Below are positions 11,562 through 23,395 of a stretch of DNA of 64,000 bases, piece after piece. The position numbers were made by a program, and so were the translations under genes. How positions within the stretch are numbered: the first letter of the stretch is position 1; every line of letters begins with the position of its first letter. Where the stretch lies: assembly GCF_004664715.2 (NCBI RefSeq), contig NC_051067.1, positions 70,326,982-70,390,981 on the forward strand, read 5' to 3'. The stretch comes from Peromyscus leucopus (taxonomy: Eukaryota; Chordata; Mammalia; Rodentia; Cricetidae). Under the pieces are notes generated by a model. The model did not search any database and was not told where the DNA came from. It worked only from the letters and a program-made list of their open reading frames with translations.

Positions 11562-12810
11562 AGTGAAAGGCTGATGTGAATTTTACAAAAAGACCCAAGT
11601 GACCACAAGCTAGTTGACAGGGGCACGGGCAGATTCACAGCTAGTTTTAAACCTGTGGTATCTGAAGGGCCTTTCACAGGATGGATGAGTCAAATGACCC
11701 CAGTGCCTGGTTGGCTAATACTGACTTCATTGTCTCAAAAAAATTAAAAAATTAAAAAAAAAACTAACTGTAAAGAATCATGTGTGTAGAATATATGCTA
11801 TGAAAGAATTAAACATCCTGAAAGCAAAAGGAAGAAATGAAGTTGGGGGTACTTAAAAGGAACAAAGATAAAAATTACATACAACTTTTCAGAAAGAAAC
11901 ATTTAAGCAAGAGAGTAAAGTATTTAGTTTTAATTGAGAGAGACATCTAGCAACCTAGAGCTGTGTGAAATTATCCTTTGAAAGTAAAGGAAAAACAAAG
12001 TCCTCAATAACTGAGAGGCTATATTACTGACATATCTACTTTACAATAAATGGCTAAAGTCATAGGGATAAAAGAAATTGATGAAGGTCAGAAACAGGTT
12101 CACATGAAAAAACGTTTGTCAAAGAAGAAAACAGTTGAGTAAAATCAAGACTATGATTATTTTACTTCTAGTTAATTGAGTTTTGTTTTGTTCAAAATAT
12201 GAAAAATGCATTCTATTCAGTGTGTGCCTATGCACATGCTCACAAGTGTTGCTATGGAAGGAAAGGGATGGGAGAGACCGCCTAGGGTTATCTTGTTACT
12301 TTCATGCATTCACCTAACTCCACTAAAACAACAAACAGCAGAACAGCGGGGAAGACAGACAGAGCATCGCAACAAACACAGCCGCAGACAGAACAGTAGC
12401 AAAAGCGGCCAGGGTTGGTCCAGCTGCATCAAGCATCAGTATTCCAGATACACTAACTGAAAGACAACGATTGCCAAAGTCAATTAAAGCATAAACCCCA
12501 GGCTTAGGAGCCGGCTCATCATGTAAAGGCTGACAAGACACACATGGTGGAATGGGCAAACTGATTCTGCAAAATGTCCTTGCCACATGTATTCCATGGT
12601 ACTTACACACCCCCATATACACTCACACACAAAATCAATGTGAAATTTTCTGCTAAATCTCAAATGACTGTTATCTACAAACAAATTCACTCTAAACATC
12701 TACCAGTTTAAAGTAAGTCAAACAACAACAATAACTTGAGGGAAGAGAAATGATGTAATGTCCACTATCAGACCACCACTTAAACTAGAAATGGATAATA
12801 CAAAGATAAC
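11561..12810. other. No recognised feature
   Basis: A-rich intronic DNA. Overlapping minus-strand frames at 12323-12699 (up to 99 codons) lack family resemblance. Confidence 0.5.
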
Positions 12811-13022
12811 CTACATGTGCCTCAGTTGATGGAGCATTTGCTTAAGATTCACAAAGCCCTGGCTTCCATCCCAGCACCACATAAAATTAAGTGTGGTAAG
12901 GCGTGTCTGTGATCCCAGCAGTGGAGTGGTGAAGGTAGACCAGAAGTTCAAGGTCATCCTTAGCTACTTAGCAAGTTCAAAGCCAGCCTGAGATATATGA
13001 CACCCTATCTCAAAAAGAGAGT
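12811..13022 (+). repeat. ID-B1 chimeric SINE (B4/RSINE1 type), sense
   Basis: An ID-like head (cagttgatggagcatttgct, acaaagccctggcttccatcccagcaccacat) is followed by a B1-like tail (ggtaaggcgtgtctgtgatcccagc...caaagccagcctgagatatatgacaccctatctcaaaaa). Confidence 0.85.
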
Positions 13023-14039
13023 GAGAAAGAGAAGATGTGATTTCCTTGCCTTCAGGATGAAAACTAAGAATTCTGTAGAGACTCTGCTAAGGAACCCTTT
13101 AAGCATCCTTAATGCAATTAAGTTGCTTCCTTACAATACTCTGTCTAAAGTGTACAGGCAACTGGCACTACGCCTTCAGCTCTTCATTTCCTGACGAGGA
13201 ATGCTCTGCCACATGAAACTTGTAAACAAATGTGGAAGCTTTTCCCCATTTATATTATGTCGAATTAACTACTGGACCCCTGCTGGATCCCAAGAGGATG
13301 GAGGTGGTGTTTTTCCACTCGCATAAATGCTCCAGATAGGTCTATATCTTAATTAATGACTTTCCAGCTCAGAAAGCACAAGGCTAAACGTATACACGGG
13401 TAAATTCTGGTAAGCATTTGAAAGAGAAATATCAGTACCCCACCATCTCTTCTCCGAGACTAATAGCTGAAGAACACTTCCTAACTCATACTAGGAGGCT
13501 AACATCTTCCTAAAACAAAAACTAAACAGAAACAAGGACAGCATGTGTCCTTCACAACTAGATCTCGGTGAACAGCCACACCACTCACTGTAGAGATGCT
13601 TTTTCTGTAAAAATAAATACTCAGAAGCAACAAAACAGAACAAGAAGAAAAGGAAAAAAACTGGCTATAGAAAAGCACAGCCAAGAACAAAACTGATAAA
13701 ACGTGGAGCGATGTTGCTCACCATTGTCAGTTTAAGATACATGTAGTGCTGTGAGCTACACAGACCATGGCATTGACCCAACCTCAGGTTTGAAACAGAC
13801 GCGCCATCTTGTTTCTTCTTCTCACTGATCTAGTCATTCCTTCCAACCACAAAGCTTGAAAGAGGAAATAAGAAGAAACGAAGGTACTAGATCAAAGCAC
13901 TCCTAATGCCTGTCCCCAAAATAGAGTTGGTAAGGGTTCCTGCTATTGTTTTTTGAAGTTGTCAAAAGCAGCAAGGACTTGCTTCCAGATTTTTCCAGAA
14001 AGGCAGACCGGGCCTTCTTTTTTCATTTCTTGAGTGTGT
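13023..14039. other. No recognised feature
   Basis: A-rich intronic sequence. Nothing beyond short shadow frames. Confidence 0.5.
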
Positions 14040-15245
14040 GTCTGTATTTACATTAAAATATAACCCTAATACTACACGTCTACCTGAAGTATACAATCGG
14101 GAGGATTTTGACTATTCTCCAAGTCCTGTGGCAAAGCCACCATGCAACTCCAGAACATTCAGCATCATCTGTTACTCTCCACCCTACTCCTTTCTCCAAG
14201 AGCCAGTGGTGACCACTGATCTACTTTCTATCCTAGGAATTTACCTGTCCTAGACATATATATCAATAAAATCACATAACATGTGACTCTTTGTGTCTGG
14301 TTTCTACTTAACATCATCAAGACCTAGCATATTATAGCATGCCTGAGTACTTCGCTGATGTCCAGGAATGAATAGCGTTCCATCATGTTGATGTGCCACA
14401 CTTGTTCAGCCACTCATTGATCAAGGGAACTATTTCTGTTTTGTTGCACAATTAAGCACAATGCCGCTATGAGCATTCAAGTACAAGCATTTGTTCAAGC
14501 ATGTTTTCAATTTGGGAGATACATGCCACGCAGAAGAAGTATTGGGTCATGTATAACTCTATGTTTCATTCACTTTTTGAGGAGCCAACGTATGTTTTTC
14601 AAAGCAGCTGCTCCAGTCTTCCCTCCTAACAGCAATGTCCAAGGCTTCCAGTTTCTACACTTTCTCACCAACATTTGTTATTGTCAATCTTTTTTAAAAC
14701 TATATCCATCCTTGCCATTGAAGTGATAGATACCTCAATGTGGTTTCAATTTGCATTTCCCCAGTTAATGATATTGGGCCTCTTTTTAACATGCTTAATG
14801 ACTATTTGTATGCCTGCCTTGGAGACATCTCTAACACTTTTGCCCATTTTTAACTAAGTTCGCATTTCCTTTATTGAGTATTAACAGTTCTTTATTTAGG
14901 ATACAAGACCTTTCTCAGATGTGTGATCCAGTACAGCATTCTAAGGGAGTCTTCTCACTTTCTTGCAACTGACCTCTGAAAGACAGGTATCCAACTGCAT
15001 TTAAATAGTGATTTTTTTCCCTTATTTCTTCAACTTCTGGTGTCATGTATAACTACTGACTAATCCAAGGTCACAAGGACTTATGTATGGGTGTGTGTGC
15101 ATGCATGGGTGTGTGCATGCATGTGTGCATGTATGTGTGCATGTGTATGTATGTGTTTCACCCCCGAGCATTCTCTGTTTCCAGATCTCACTCTAAGCTA
15201 ATTTTATATGGTGTGAGGCCAAGGTCTAACATCATTCCCTTGGCA
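14040..15245 (-). mobile_element. Ancient LINE-1 (L1M-type), antisense fragment
   Basis: The plus strand reads as the reverse complement of an old mammalian L1. Landmarks in order are caagtcctgtggcaaagccacca, ccagtggtgaccactgatctac, tcaataaaatcacataacatgt, ttgttcagccactcattgatc, tgggtcatgtataactctatg, ctcaccaacatttgttattgtc, tttgcatttccccagttaatg, acttttgcccatttttaacta and ctaatccaaggtcacaagg. No frame survives. Divergence implies insertion long before the rodent SINEs nearby. Confidence 0.85.
15088..15158. repeat. (TG/CATG)n imperfect microsatellite
   Basis: TGTG, TGCA and TGTA units alternate, inside the antisense L1. Confidence 0.9.
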
Positions 15246-15510
15246 GTTTTCTTTCTGTGACACCTTCAGGCTGATCTTGTGAAGCTGCAGCCCTCACACC
15301 ATTTCCTCAGAGAAGCCACAGCTTCAAGGTAAGAAAAGGCAGATACTTTGTTTAATAAAACAGAATTACTGTTTAAACCATGGAAAGGAGAGGCCAGGCT
15401 CAATGGAGGTTCACTTTCTACAGCTGAGATATATCTGCTCTAATTTTTCTTTGATTCCAGATCTACAGGGACAGCACTTGGGGAGCTGGTGAAGAGCCTG
15501 TGCTTTCAAG

Positions 15511-15634
15511 TCAGACTCCATCTCTCTCAAATCCAACTCCATCACTCTCAAATTACAGTCCATCTCTCTCAAATCACACTCCATCTCTCTTAAGTCAGAC
15601 TCCATCTCTCTAGTCAGACTCCATCTCTATTCTA
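15511..15634. repeat. 21-bp minisatellite
   Basis: About six imperfect units of the type ctccatctctctcaaatcac. The last unit has lost 2 bp. Because 21 is divisible by 3, the minus strand shows a heptad-like MESDLRE repeat peptide, which I treat as an artefact. Confidence 0.9.
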
Positions 15635-15639
15635 TTCTC

Positions 15640-15825
15640 AAGACATGTGACCTGGAGTCAGATTATTCTTTATGTGGCAGATTTTTTTCATCTTAAAACA
15701 ATGATTTAAAAATAGAATATTTTCATAGACTTAGGAGGATCATATGAGTTAGCATAGACAAAGTTCTCAGAGCAGTGCCTGGGATACCAAACATCCAGTA
15801 TATGTTGGCTATTATTATCAGTAAA
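15640..15825 (-). repeat. MIR SINE, antisense
   Basis: Reverse-complement MIR landmarks: catgtgacctggagtcagat, aggaggatcatatgagttagca, agttctcagagcagtgcctggga, tatatgttggctattattat. It is diverged and interrupted by T-rich sequence. Confidence 0.65.
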
Positions 15826-16051
15826 GGTCTCATCCTACTAATCCTAGGGGTACAGTTTCCAAAGAAACATGTATCTCAAAATAAAGCAGCACAGAGCTTG
15901 GATGGATGATATGGTTACTATGACAACACCTCCTTTTCTCCCAGGTGGTTTCCCCAAATACAGAGCCTTAGAGCTCCCTAATCTAGGACCACATGATGCT
16001 GATGGTCACCACTGACAAGTATACAAATCACTAATTTTTTTAACATAACCT

Positions 16052-16393
16052 TGTAGTCGGAAGTTTTCCTGTGCCCTGCCCAGTCCCATAGCCGCTGATA
16101 AAATAATTAGACAGAGGCTTATATTAATTACCAATTCTATGGCCTATTGACTCAGGCTTCTCACTAGCTAGCTCTTACAACTTAAATTAACTCATTCCTG
16201 TTAATCTGTATGTTGCTACATGGCCGTGATCTTACCATTCTGCTGGTATCTTGTTGCTCATTTCTCCTTTCCCTATCTCTCTTGCATTTTCCTGCCTGGA
16301 TTCATCCTGCCCTGCCATAGGCTAATGCAGCTTTATTTATCAACCAATCAGAGCCACACATATTCACAGCCTACAGAAAGACATCTCACAGCA
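16052..16393 (-). repeat. 3' LTR of the antisense ERV
   Basis: 342 bp, TG...CA on both strands. The adjacent sequence at 16394-16406 is the reverse complement of a polypurine tract, which fixes the orientation. The reverse complement of AATAAA lies at 16332-16337. Confidence 0.88.
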
Positions 16394-17568
16394 CTTCCCT
16401 TTTTCTGTCTAATCAAAGAGGAAGGTTTTAACTTTAACATAGTAAAATTACATATTATAGAACAGTTATCAAGTGAGAATTGTAGTTACACTATCTAGTC
16501 TATTTGTATCTGGCAAACTTAAAGAAAATATTCTATCATCTATCCTATATTTGTGAATCTAAAGTTTCATATCTATTTTATCTTTTATTATGACTAAGTA
16601 AAACTATAATTATAACTATCTAGTCTTCAACTCCATCAAAGACCCCAGAAGGACATAATATTACCTGAGTAAACAGGAAGTGCATTGCAAGCAACTTCCA
16701 TAATTCTAGATATGACAGAGATATCTGGCTGCCTGGACAGTCACTCAAAGTTCCTCTGCAATGTTGGGGCATCCATCTTCAGCCCACAGGTCTAGAGTCT
16801 CTCAGCTGCTTCTCCCTGTGTCCTGCAGAGTGTCTGGCAGTCTCCTCTGTGAAGCAGGAAACTGAAGGACCATTTTGCCTTGTTTTGACAAAATTTAGTG
16901 GTCATTTTCCTATGGGTCTTGTATGTCCAGTTTATACAACATATTATCAAGCAGTCCAGGCAAAAGCAGTTTCTTGCCCAAATAGCCAGTTTTGCCAAGA
17001 AGACGATAAACTCCATATGGAGTGTCTTTGATGCCCATCTTCCTCTTTGAAGTCTCACTGTCCAGAAAAGTCTAAGTTTTTAAAACATTTTAAATGCCAT
17101 ATTCTGTAAGTCTTTGAAGTGTTTGAAGATTATCTACCTAATTGAAATTTATTTGTGTGTATCTAGAAAACTTAACTAAATAGATGACTAATTATTAATT
17201 GGTATTTCCCAACTATACACTACAATTTCAAATGAGCTGCACAAACATAATACCCCAAACAGGAGTAGAAATATATACAGTATAACACAACCAACTTCAA
17301 ATCTGCATCAATCAACCAAAATCCATAGCAATGTAAAACATTTTAAACAAGTTGCTGTTCCTTAAAAGCAGATTTAATAATCTACCCTTTCATCCTATCA
17401 TATCTATAATATCCTCTTTTCTTCTTTAGAAAGAGATTGCATTTATAATCAGCCCCCTTTAAATAAAAATAAACATTTATAAACAATATTTTGGGAATTT
17501 GGGTGTAGCTTCTCATACTACTTCAGAGCAACACATATTCACAGTGTACAGAAAGACATCCCACAGCA
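16052..17568 (-). mobile_element. Defective endogenous retrovirus, antisense, with intact 3' LTR and truncated 5' LTR
   Basis: The element is bounded by TG and CA and flanked by identical 6-bp duplications TAACCT at 16046-16051 and 17569-17574. On the minus strand the 3' LTR (16052-16393) begins TGCTGTGAGATG, carries CCAAT and AATAAA motifs and ends GACTACA. It is preceded by a polypurine tract (agaaaaagggaag). The other end keeps only the first 46 bp of an LTR (17523-17568). The roughly 1.1-kb interior has no retroviral frame that I can recognise. The 6-bp duplication fits class II (ERVK-like) integration. Confidence 0.88.
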
Positions 17569-17574
17569 TAACCT

Positions 17575-18598
17575 CAAGATAGTATTGTCTTCATAAAGAA
17601 CCAAAAGGTAAAAGTTAGCACTGGTCCCTTGGCCTCGCCTCTCCTCTAGTTCAGAAGACCTGCCTCTAGCTGGTATCCTCAAGATCTAAATTTGGGCTCA
17701 ATACATTCAACTCCACCTCAGCACAGTCTTCAAGAGGTGTAGCTTCTCATTAAATTGGCTTAGTTTAACTACCATGGCTGCTCTGCCTATCATAATGCTG
17801 CTTTTCCTAGACATACAAAGAGTTCTCGACCCACTTTTAGGGTCAATACTTGCCACACTTTTTACACAAACTCCAGTGGACTTTAGGGGGTGCTACCAGC
17901 ACAGAGAGACACTTTCTCTTTTGTTTTCCACAAAGCAGAATATTTACCTAAGACAAAACTCGGGTACCCAACTTCCCATGTCACATATACACACACTTAA
18001 ATGTCCCCAAGAAACGTTGTACTGGATGGGTTCTTTCTAGTGTTTTGTGTTATTACTTTCAGATCATTTAGCAGTAAGGACAGAGATCCCTTTACAGGGT
18101 TAGAGAATTCATACCTTGGTTCCATTTTTGTTGTGGTTTGGGGTTTTATTTGTTTGTTTTGTTTCTGTTTTTATTTGTTTGTTTGTTTTTAAATGTTTCA
18201 AATTTTTAGGAAATCCTCTTCTACTCATATAAACATGCATGATAAACAAGGATTGTCATTTATGCTGTCAATCCCTAATGACCCCAATTTGGAAGTTTTC
18301 TTTTTAAAGATGGCTTCCTGCCAATTAGAAACAGTACAGAATATTTTTCTGCCTGATGTCCTAACTGTTCCCTCTGTTCCTGTCCCTTTAGTGACCAAGA
18401 TAACTTTTAATATTAGCATATGCAAAATACAATTAGATGGGGAAATTTTCTGGGATCCAATCATGTACAGGGCAATGGCCCTGTCAGCCCAACTCCAGAA
18501 TTTGCTTAACTAGGAGAACACTGCCTCTTTCCTCACAAAAGTCCAACTACTTATCTATTGTGCTGCTGTGGCTCAGAAGAGTTTTCAATTCCTTCCAG
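17575..18598. other. No recognised gene; T-rich (TTTG)n tract at 18130-18196
   Basis: Plus-strand frames of 88 and 106 codons at 17774-18040 and 18193-18513 match nothing I know and have no intron or codon-bias support. Confidence 0.5.
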
Positions 18599-18684
18599 GG
18601 CTAGGGATGTGAGCTCAATGTAGAATGCTGGGCTAGCACACAAGGCCTGGGTAAATTCCCCAACATGGGAGAAAAAAAATAACC
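18599..18684 (+). repeat. ID SINE, sense
   Basis: Diverged ID element: ggctagggatgtgagctcaatg, aatgctgggctagcacacaa, aattccccaacatggg, then an A-rich tail. Flanking caattccttccag (18586-18598) and aaattcctgccag (18685-18697) look like the target duplication. Confidence 0.8.
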
Positions 18685-19188
18685 AAATTCCTGCCAGGCT
18701 CTCTTTTCTACCTGTAAACACCCATCCCGTGTATTTAAGTGCTCTTACCGTTGTACAAACCGAAGCTGGTATGTTAGGCTTGCCCACTCACCTGATGTAC
18801 CTCAACAGAGGGCAACACTTGTGCAGGTTCGGGTACACCCACTCTTCTCCGCCTTGGACACCACTTGTGAGTCATTTTAATTCAAACATCACTCCCTCTG
18901 TAAAAAGCCCTATTTCATCCCAGGGCCTGGGCCAAGACAGAACAGCCTGAATTCTACCTTAGATGCCTGCCTTATTTATGAAAACACATTTTCTCCTTCC
19001 ACACAGAATTCACTAAGAATATACTGAGGCCTTTCTAAGCTAATTACATGAAAAGGCTATGAAGTGAGGGGAGGCTCCAGGGCTTAGGCCAGCAGGTCAG
19101 CCCACCCTCAAAAGTGCCTTTCTCCGCCACTTTCCTATCCTTACTCTCCCACACAGCTGCTTTAAGACTTCATTTCCTCAGTCTCAAT

Positions 19189-19192
<4 letters not shown>

Positions 19193-19244
<52 letters not shown>
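19193..19244. repeat. (CA)n microsatellite
   Basis: Perfect CA run of about 25 units. The interval 18685-19192 before it holds no recognised feature. Confidence 0.98.
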
Positions 19245-19246
<2 letters not shown>

Positions 19247-19436
19247 AAGCTGAGATTAGTATAATTCTGAGTATTAGTATAATAATACTTTTTGACAAAA
19301 ACTTTGTATTAAGGAGTTACTTCTCGGGTCATGTGAGGATCCCTGCATCCAGCCTCCTACAGCTAAAGAGCATGAGCCAAATAAACCAACACTGCCCACC
19401 CCCACCCCCCAAAAAAATTACACTAGAGAGGAAAAG

Positions 19437-19755
19437 GAACTGGGAAGATGGTTCAGTTGGTAAAGAGCCTACCACGCAGACATCAGGACCTGAGCTGGTC
19501 CCCAGAGACAGGCACGGTGGCACATGCTTGTCATCTGTGCTGGGGAGGCAGAGACAGGTGAATCCCAGGGGCTTTTCTGGCCAGCCTGCTAGCCAAATAA
19601 GCAAGCCAAGTCAGTGAAGGAGGCCTGTCTCAAAAAAGAAGGTGGATAGTGCCTGAGAAACAACACCTAAGGGTGACCTCTGACCTCTATACATGCCTAC
19701 ACACACATACGTTATTCATACACATACACATGTGCACACATACAAACACAAACAC
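19437..19755 (+). repeat. tRNA-head/B1-tail SINE (B4 type), sense
   Basis: The head gaactgggaagatggttcag, gacatcaggacctgagctgg, B1-like ggcacggtggcacatgcttg and ggccagcctgctagccaa, cctgtctcaaaaaagaaggt, and a CA-rich tail. Confidence 0.75.
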
Positions 19756-20145
19756 GGGGAGCAGCTCTAACAAACAGACCAAACAAACACGCAGAGCTTT
19801 TCTGCCCTTCTGAGGCATCACAGCTCAGGCAGCTCAGTGGTTAGTGATGGGTCTATCTATATAAGAAGGACTCTAGGCAGGAAGGGAGTAACCACCTGGG
19901 TTTGCTTGGGACTTGATATATTTTGAATCTGAAATATGTCCTGACATTTTGAGCATACCCCTCAACTTTTAGTGCTAATTTGAAGGCTGTGAAGCCTTCA
20001 GAGTGTAGGTACTAGCTTCCAGAAGTAGATCACCAAGAGTGTGCCTTTGAGGATTACCCTTCCCCCTGGTTCTAGTCAGGGTCTTTGTTTCCTGGTCTAC
20101 CATGATGTGAGGGGTCCTTGCCCATGAAAGCCCATGTCATCATCT

Positions 20146-20745
20146 ACCCTTCCATCACTGCTAACCTGCTCTTCCTCACCTCCATCACCTACCCTTCCAT
20201 CACTGCTAACCTGCTCTTCCTCACCTCCATCACCTACCTTTCAATCACTGCTAACCTGCTCTTCCTCACCTCCATCATCTACCCTTCCATCACTGCTAAC
20301 CTGCACTTCCTCACCTCCATCATCTACCCTTTCATCATTGCTAAGCTGCTCTTCCTCACCTCCATCACCTACCCTTCCATCACTGCTAACCTGCTCTTCC
20401 TCACCTCCATCATCTACCCTTCCATCACTGCTAACCTGCTCTTCCTCACCTCCATCACCTACCCTTCCATCACTGCTAACCTGCTCTTCCTCACCTCCAT
20501 CACCTACCCTTCCATCACTGCTAACCTGCTCTTCCTCACCTCCATCATCTACCCTTCCATCACTGCTAACCTGCTCTTCCTCACCTCCATCACCTACCCT
20601 TCCATCACTGCTAACCTGCTCTTCCTCACCTCCATCATCTACCCTTCCACCATTGCTAATCTGCTCTTCCTCACCTCCATCATCTACTCTTCCTGCTCTT
20701 CCTCATCTCCATCGCCTACCTTTCCATCACTGGCTAACCTCCCTG
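20146..20745. repeat. 45-bp minisatellite, 12 units plus degenerate tail
   Basis: The unit is built from acccttccatcactgctaa followed by cctgctcttcctcacctcca and tca(c/t)ct. Twelve units run from 20146 to 20685, with a decayed tail to about 20745. Since 45 is divisible by 3, two plus frames stay open (205 and 238 codons) with a 15-residue repeat. I read these as minisatellite by-products, not a gene. From 19756 to 20145 nothing was recognised. Confidence 0.95.
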
Positions 20746-22499
20746 GGCTAACCTCCAAGCCAGACCAGGACAAGAGAGGAGGCCAGACACAAGAAAGAGG
20801 TCAAAAGAACAGGGCATCTTACTCTGTTTTCTAGAACCTTCTAAGCCTTAAAGAATACTGATTGGTCAGATTAGACACAGTTCTCTAAGGAAGCCCTTCT
20901 TCAAGCACTGTCAGTGACTAGCCAGGGAGTCTATTCCCAGATAGTATTCTTGGCTGGGTGACCGCATGGGAAACACTATACCCAAACTTTCCAAAAGTTT
21001 GTTGTGGAGACCATTGTTTTCTAATGAAACCTAAGTTTCAGGAGTCCTACATACGTGCTGGATCAGAGTTTCTCATCATATAATTTAGAAAAAAAAATTG
21101 TTTTTAAGAAACTGGAAAACAAATTCCAAAATCCAGTGAGTGACATCCTGGCTGCTTCTTGTTCCAACTCTCAACTTCACCACAAGTCAGGACAGGGATT
21201 GAAGTCCTCCAGGTAGAAAAAGCAGTAAAGAGCTTAACCTGTCTCTGGACTTCCCTATTCTTCCTCTATCTCCCCCTTCTGATTTCCTTCTCTCTATCCC
21301 TTCCTATCTGTTGCACAGTGGGCTGGACCACACTCCCCAGTGCTCACCATTCTGAAGGGTCTCTGTCTTCCAAAACCACTTGTCTTTTCTCCTTCCCAAC
21401 CATTAAATCCTTTGTTTGGACCATACATCACAGTTTGTTTTGAAAAAAGCAATCTGGATCACTGCTGCCTAGGATAACATGATATAACTGCTTCCTCCTT
21501 TTGGGAAGGAGTTGGTACCCAATGAATCAAACCAAAGATAAATGAACTAAGGACCATAAAAGGGAAGACCATTTTAGAGTTGATGGGTTGGTTTCTTTGT
21601 TTCTTAGCGCTATAGATCAAACTAGATTCTGCTAACTTCTCTGACTGTCACAAAAGCCCTGCTGAAAACACAGCACATAAAAATTCCACAGAGCTGCACT
21701 GAAGTGATTAGAGCACATTTTTTGGTTGTGTATGAGTCTAAGAACTTACTAGCCTACTCATGAGTTTGGTGATATATTTGACCTTAGGTGTGTAAAAATG
21801 GAGACAACTGTAGTACTTACATCAAAAAAAAATTGTAAGAATTCCAAGAAATGACATTTTTTAAGTTTCATAAATTATTCTTAGTCTTCATAGTTCATTA
21901 TTCATATAGCTGTGATGATCGTTTGCAATTTGGAAAAGCAGAGAAAGATATTGGTGGTGGCCATGATGGTTTTGTCCTGGAGAAGTAGACAGTAGTAGAA
22001 CTCATCCAGCTATCTGCTGCTCAACATCTAAGAGCATTGTGGCTACTGTTCAGACTCCCCTGCCTAGGGTTTTCAGCCTTTAAATCCATTCAAGCTCATA
22101 GTTACCTCATCCATAGCATCCTTGGCCATAGTTTATGGGTGACATCATCTAAACAAAAGCTTAACTGGAGTGGAGAGGAGCAGCAAAGCATGGTGGGAAT
22201 GGGAGGAATCATGCTTTCTACCCATCAGTGGTCACTCCTCTCTCTGAGACCCCCCTCCTCTAGAGAGGATGAGGATGATGACCACAGAGGTGAGATAGGA
22301 AGAATTATGAAAATGGCTTCTTCTTACAGGAGAAACTGAGGCAGTCATACATTCCTAGGGCAAGTAACAGCACTGTCCTGATTTGCACCAAATACCTGCA
22401 AAAATAGGCCCATTTTCTGCTAGAAATTTCTAAGACCAAAAAAGTTGGAGCAGCCAGACAGACAGCCCAGCAGTCAAATCCATCGCCAAACTCACGATG
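20746..22499. other. No recognised feature
   Basis: Mixed intronic sequence without recognised repeats. Frames of up to 100 codons were judged to be chance. Confidence 0.5.
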
Positions 22500-22650
22500 G
22501 CTAGTAAGTGCTTAGACTCATACACAACCATGCAAGCCTGACTACCTGAGTTTAGTCACCAGATCCCACAGTAGAAGGAGAGAACTGACTCCCAAAGCTG
22601 TCCCCTGACCTCCACACCCGGGCTACGGCATGCACATTTCAGTGCACATG
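22500..22650 (+). repeat. tRNA-derived SINE, sense (partial)
   Basis: The parts gtaagtgcttagactcatac, caagcctgactacctgagttt, agaaggagagaactgactccc and ctgacctccacacc match the SINE also seen at 4390 and 39530. Confidence 0.6.
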
Positions 22651-22791
22651 TGCTCAAATTTGTTTAAAAAGAGGCCAACATGTGTAAGTAAGAGAGGTGG
22701 CCTTTGGGTTCTATGGAATCCAATGGACAGTAGCCCCAGTGGGTACCTCACAGGAGACAAAGAGAAGAAATCGTTAAGATAAATAAAGTTC

Positions 22792-22946
22792 GGCCAGTGA
22801 GAGGTCTCAGCAGGTAAAGGCACCTGCTGCACCAGCCTGCTGACTTGAGTTTGATCCCGGGACCCAGGTAAAGGTGGGAGGAAAGGACAGATGGCAGCCG
22901 TTGGCCTCCACACACATACTGCAACACACATGTGCACACACACGGG
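22792..22946 (+). repeat. tRNA-derived SINE, sense
   Basis: The stretch cggccagtgagaggtctcag, gtaaaggcacctgctgcacc and gagtttgatcccgggaccca, with a tail of gttggcctccacacacatac running into GA repeats. Confidence 0.75.
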
Positions 22947-22998
<52 letters not shown>

Positions 22999-22999
22999 T
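22947..22999. repeat. (GA)n microsatellite
   Basis: GA run with one GATA interruption, at the 3' end of the SINE. Confidence 0.97.
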
Positions 23000-23211
23000 A
23001 TTTTTAGTTTAAAATAAATGGACCAACTATGGGTTTACCATGATTTCGACATGAAGGGAATGCGTAGTGCTTATAAGCAATGCGGCAGTTTTAGGAGAGC
23101 CCAGAGTGGTCATGATTCAGTAAGATGTCGGAGGGCAATGATGATGAAATGAATGACAAGGGAACCCAGCAAAGGCAACAAATTAAGGGAAAATGGTTAC
23201 AATTCTTTGGG

Positions 23212-23395
23212 CCTTGGTGAGCTCCAGGGGCTGCACTGTGTTCAGGAACTGCTTGTCTGATCCTCATGACAACTCTAAGGTAGATCTCACCCGCAAAAGC
23301 TCTGAGAGATTCAGTAACTCACCCAGGATCGCAAAGCTAATAAACTGCAGAACTACAATTCAAACCTAGGTCCACTGATTCCAAACATGTGCTTG
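23212..23395 (+). repeat. MIR SINE, sense
   Basis: Landmarks: ctgatcctcatgacaactct, aaggtagatct, gagagattcagtaactcacc, caggatcgcaaagctaataa, attcaaacctagg. Confidence 0.75.

Noticed and set aside
15411..15605. Minus-strand frame with heptad-like MESDLRE repeats suggesting a coiled coil
   Set aside because: It follows from the 21-bp minisatellite being divisible by three. The frame dies outside the array.
20118..20834. 238-codon plus-strand frame
   Set aside because: It is made of a 15-residue peptide repeated by the 45-bp minisatellite. A second frame is equally open, and no start context, splice signal or homologue is visible.
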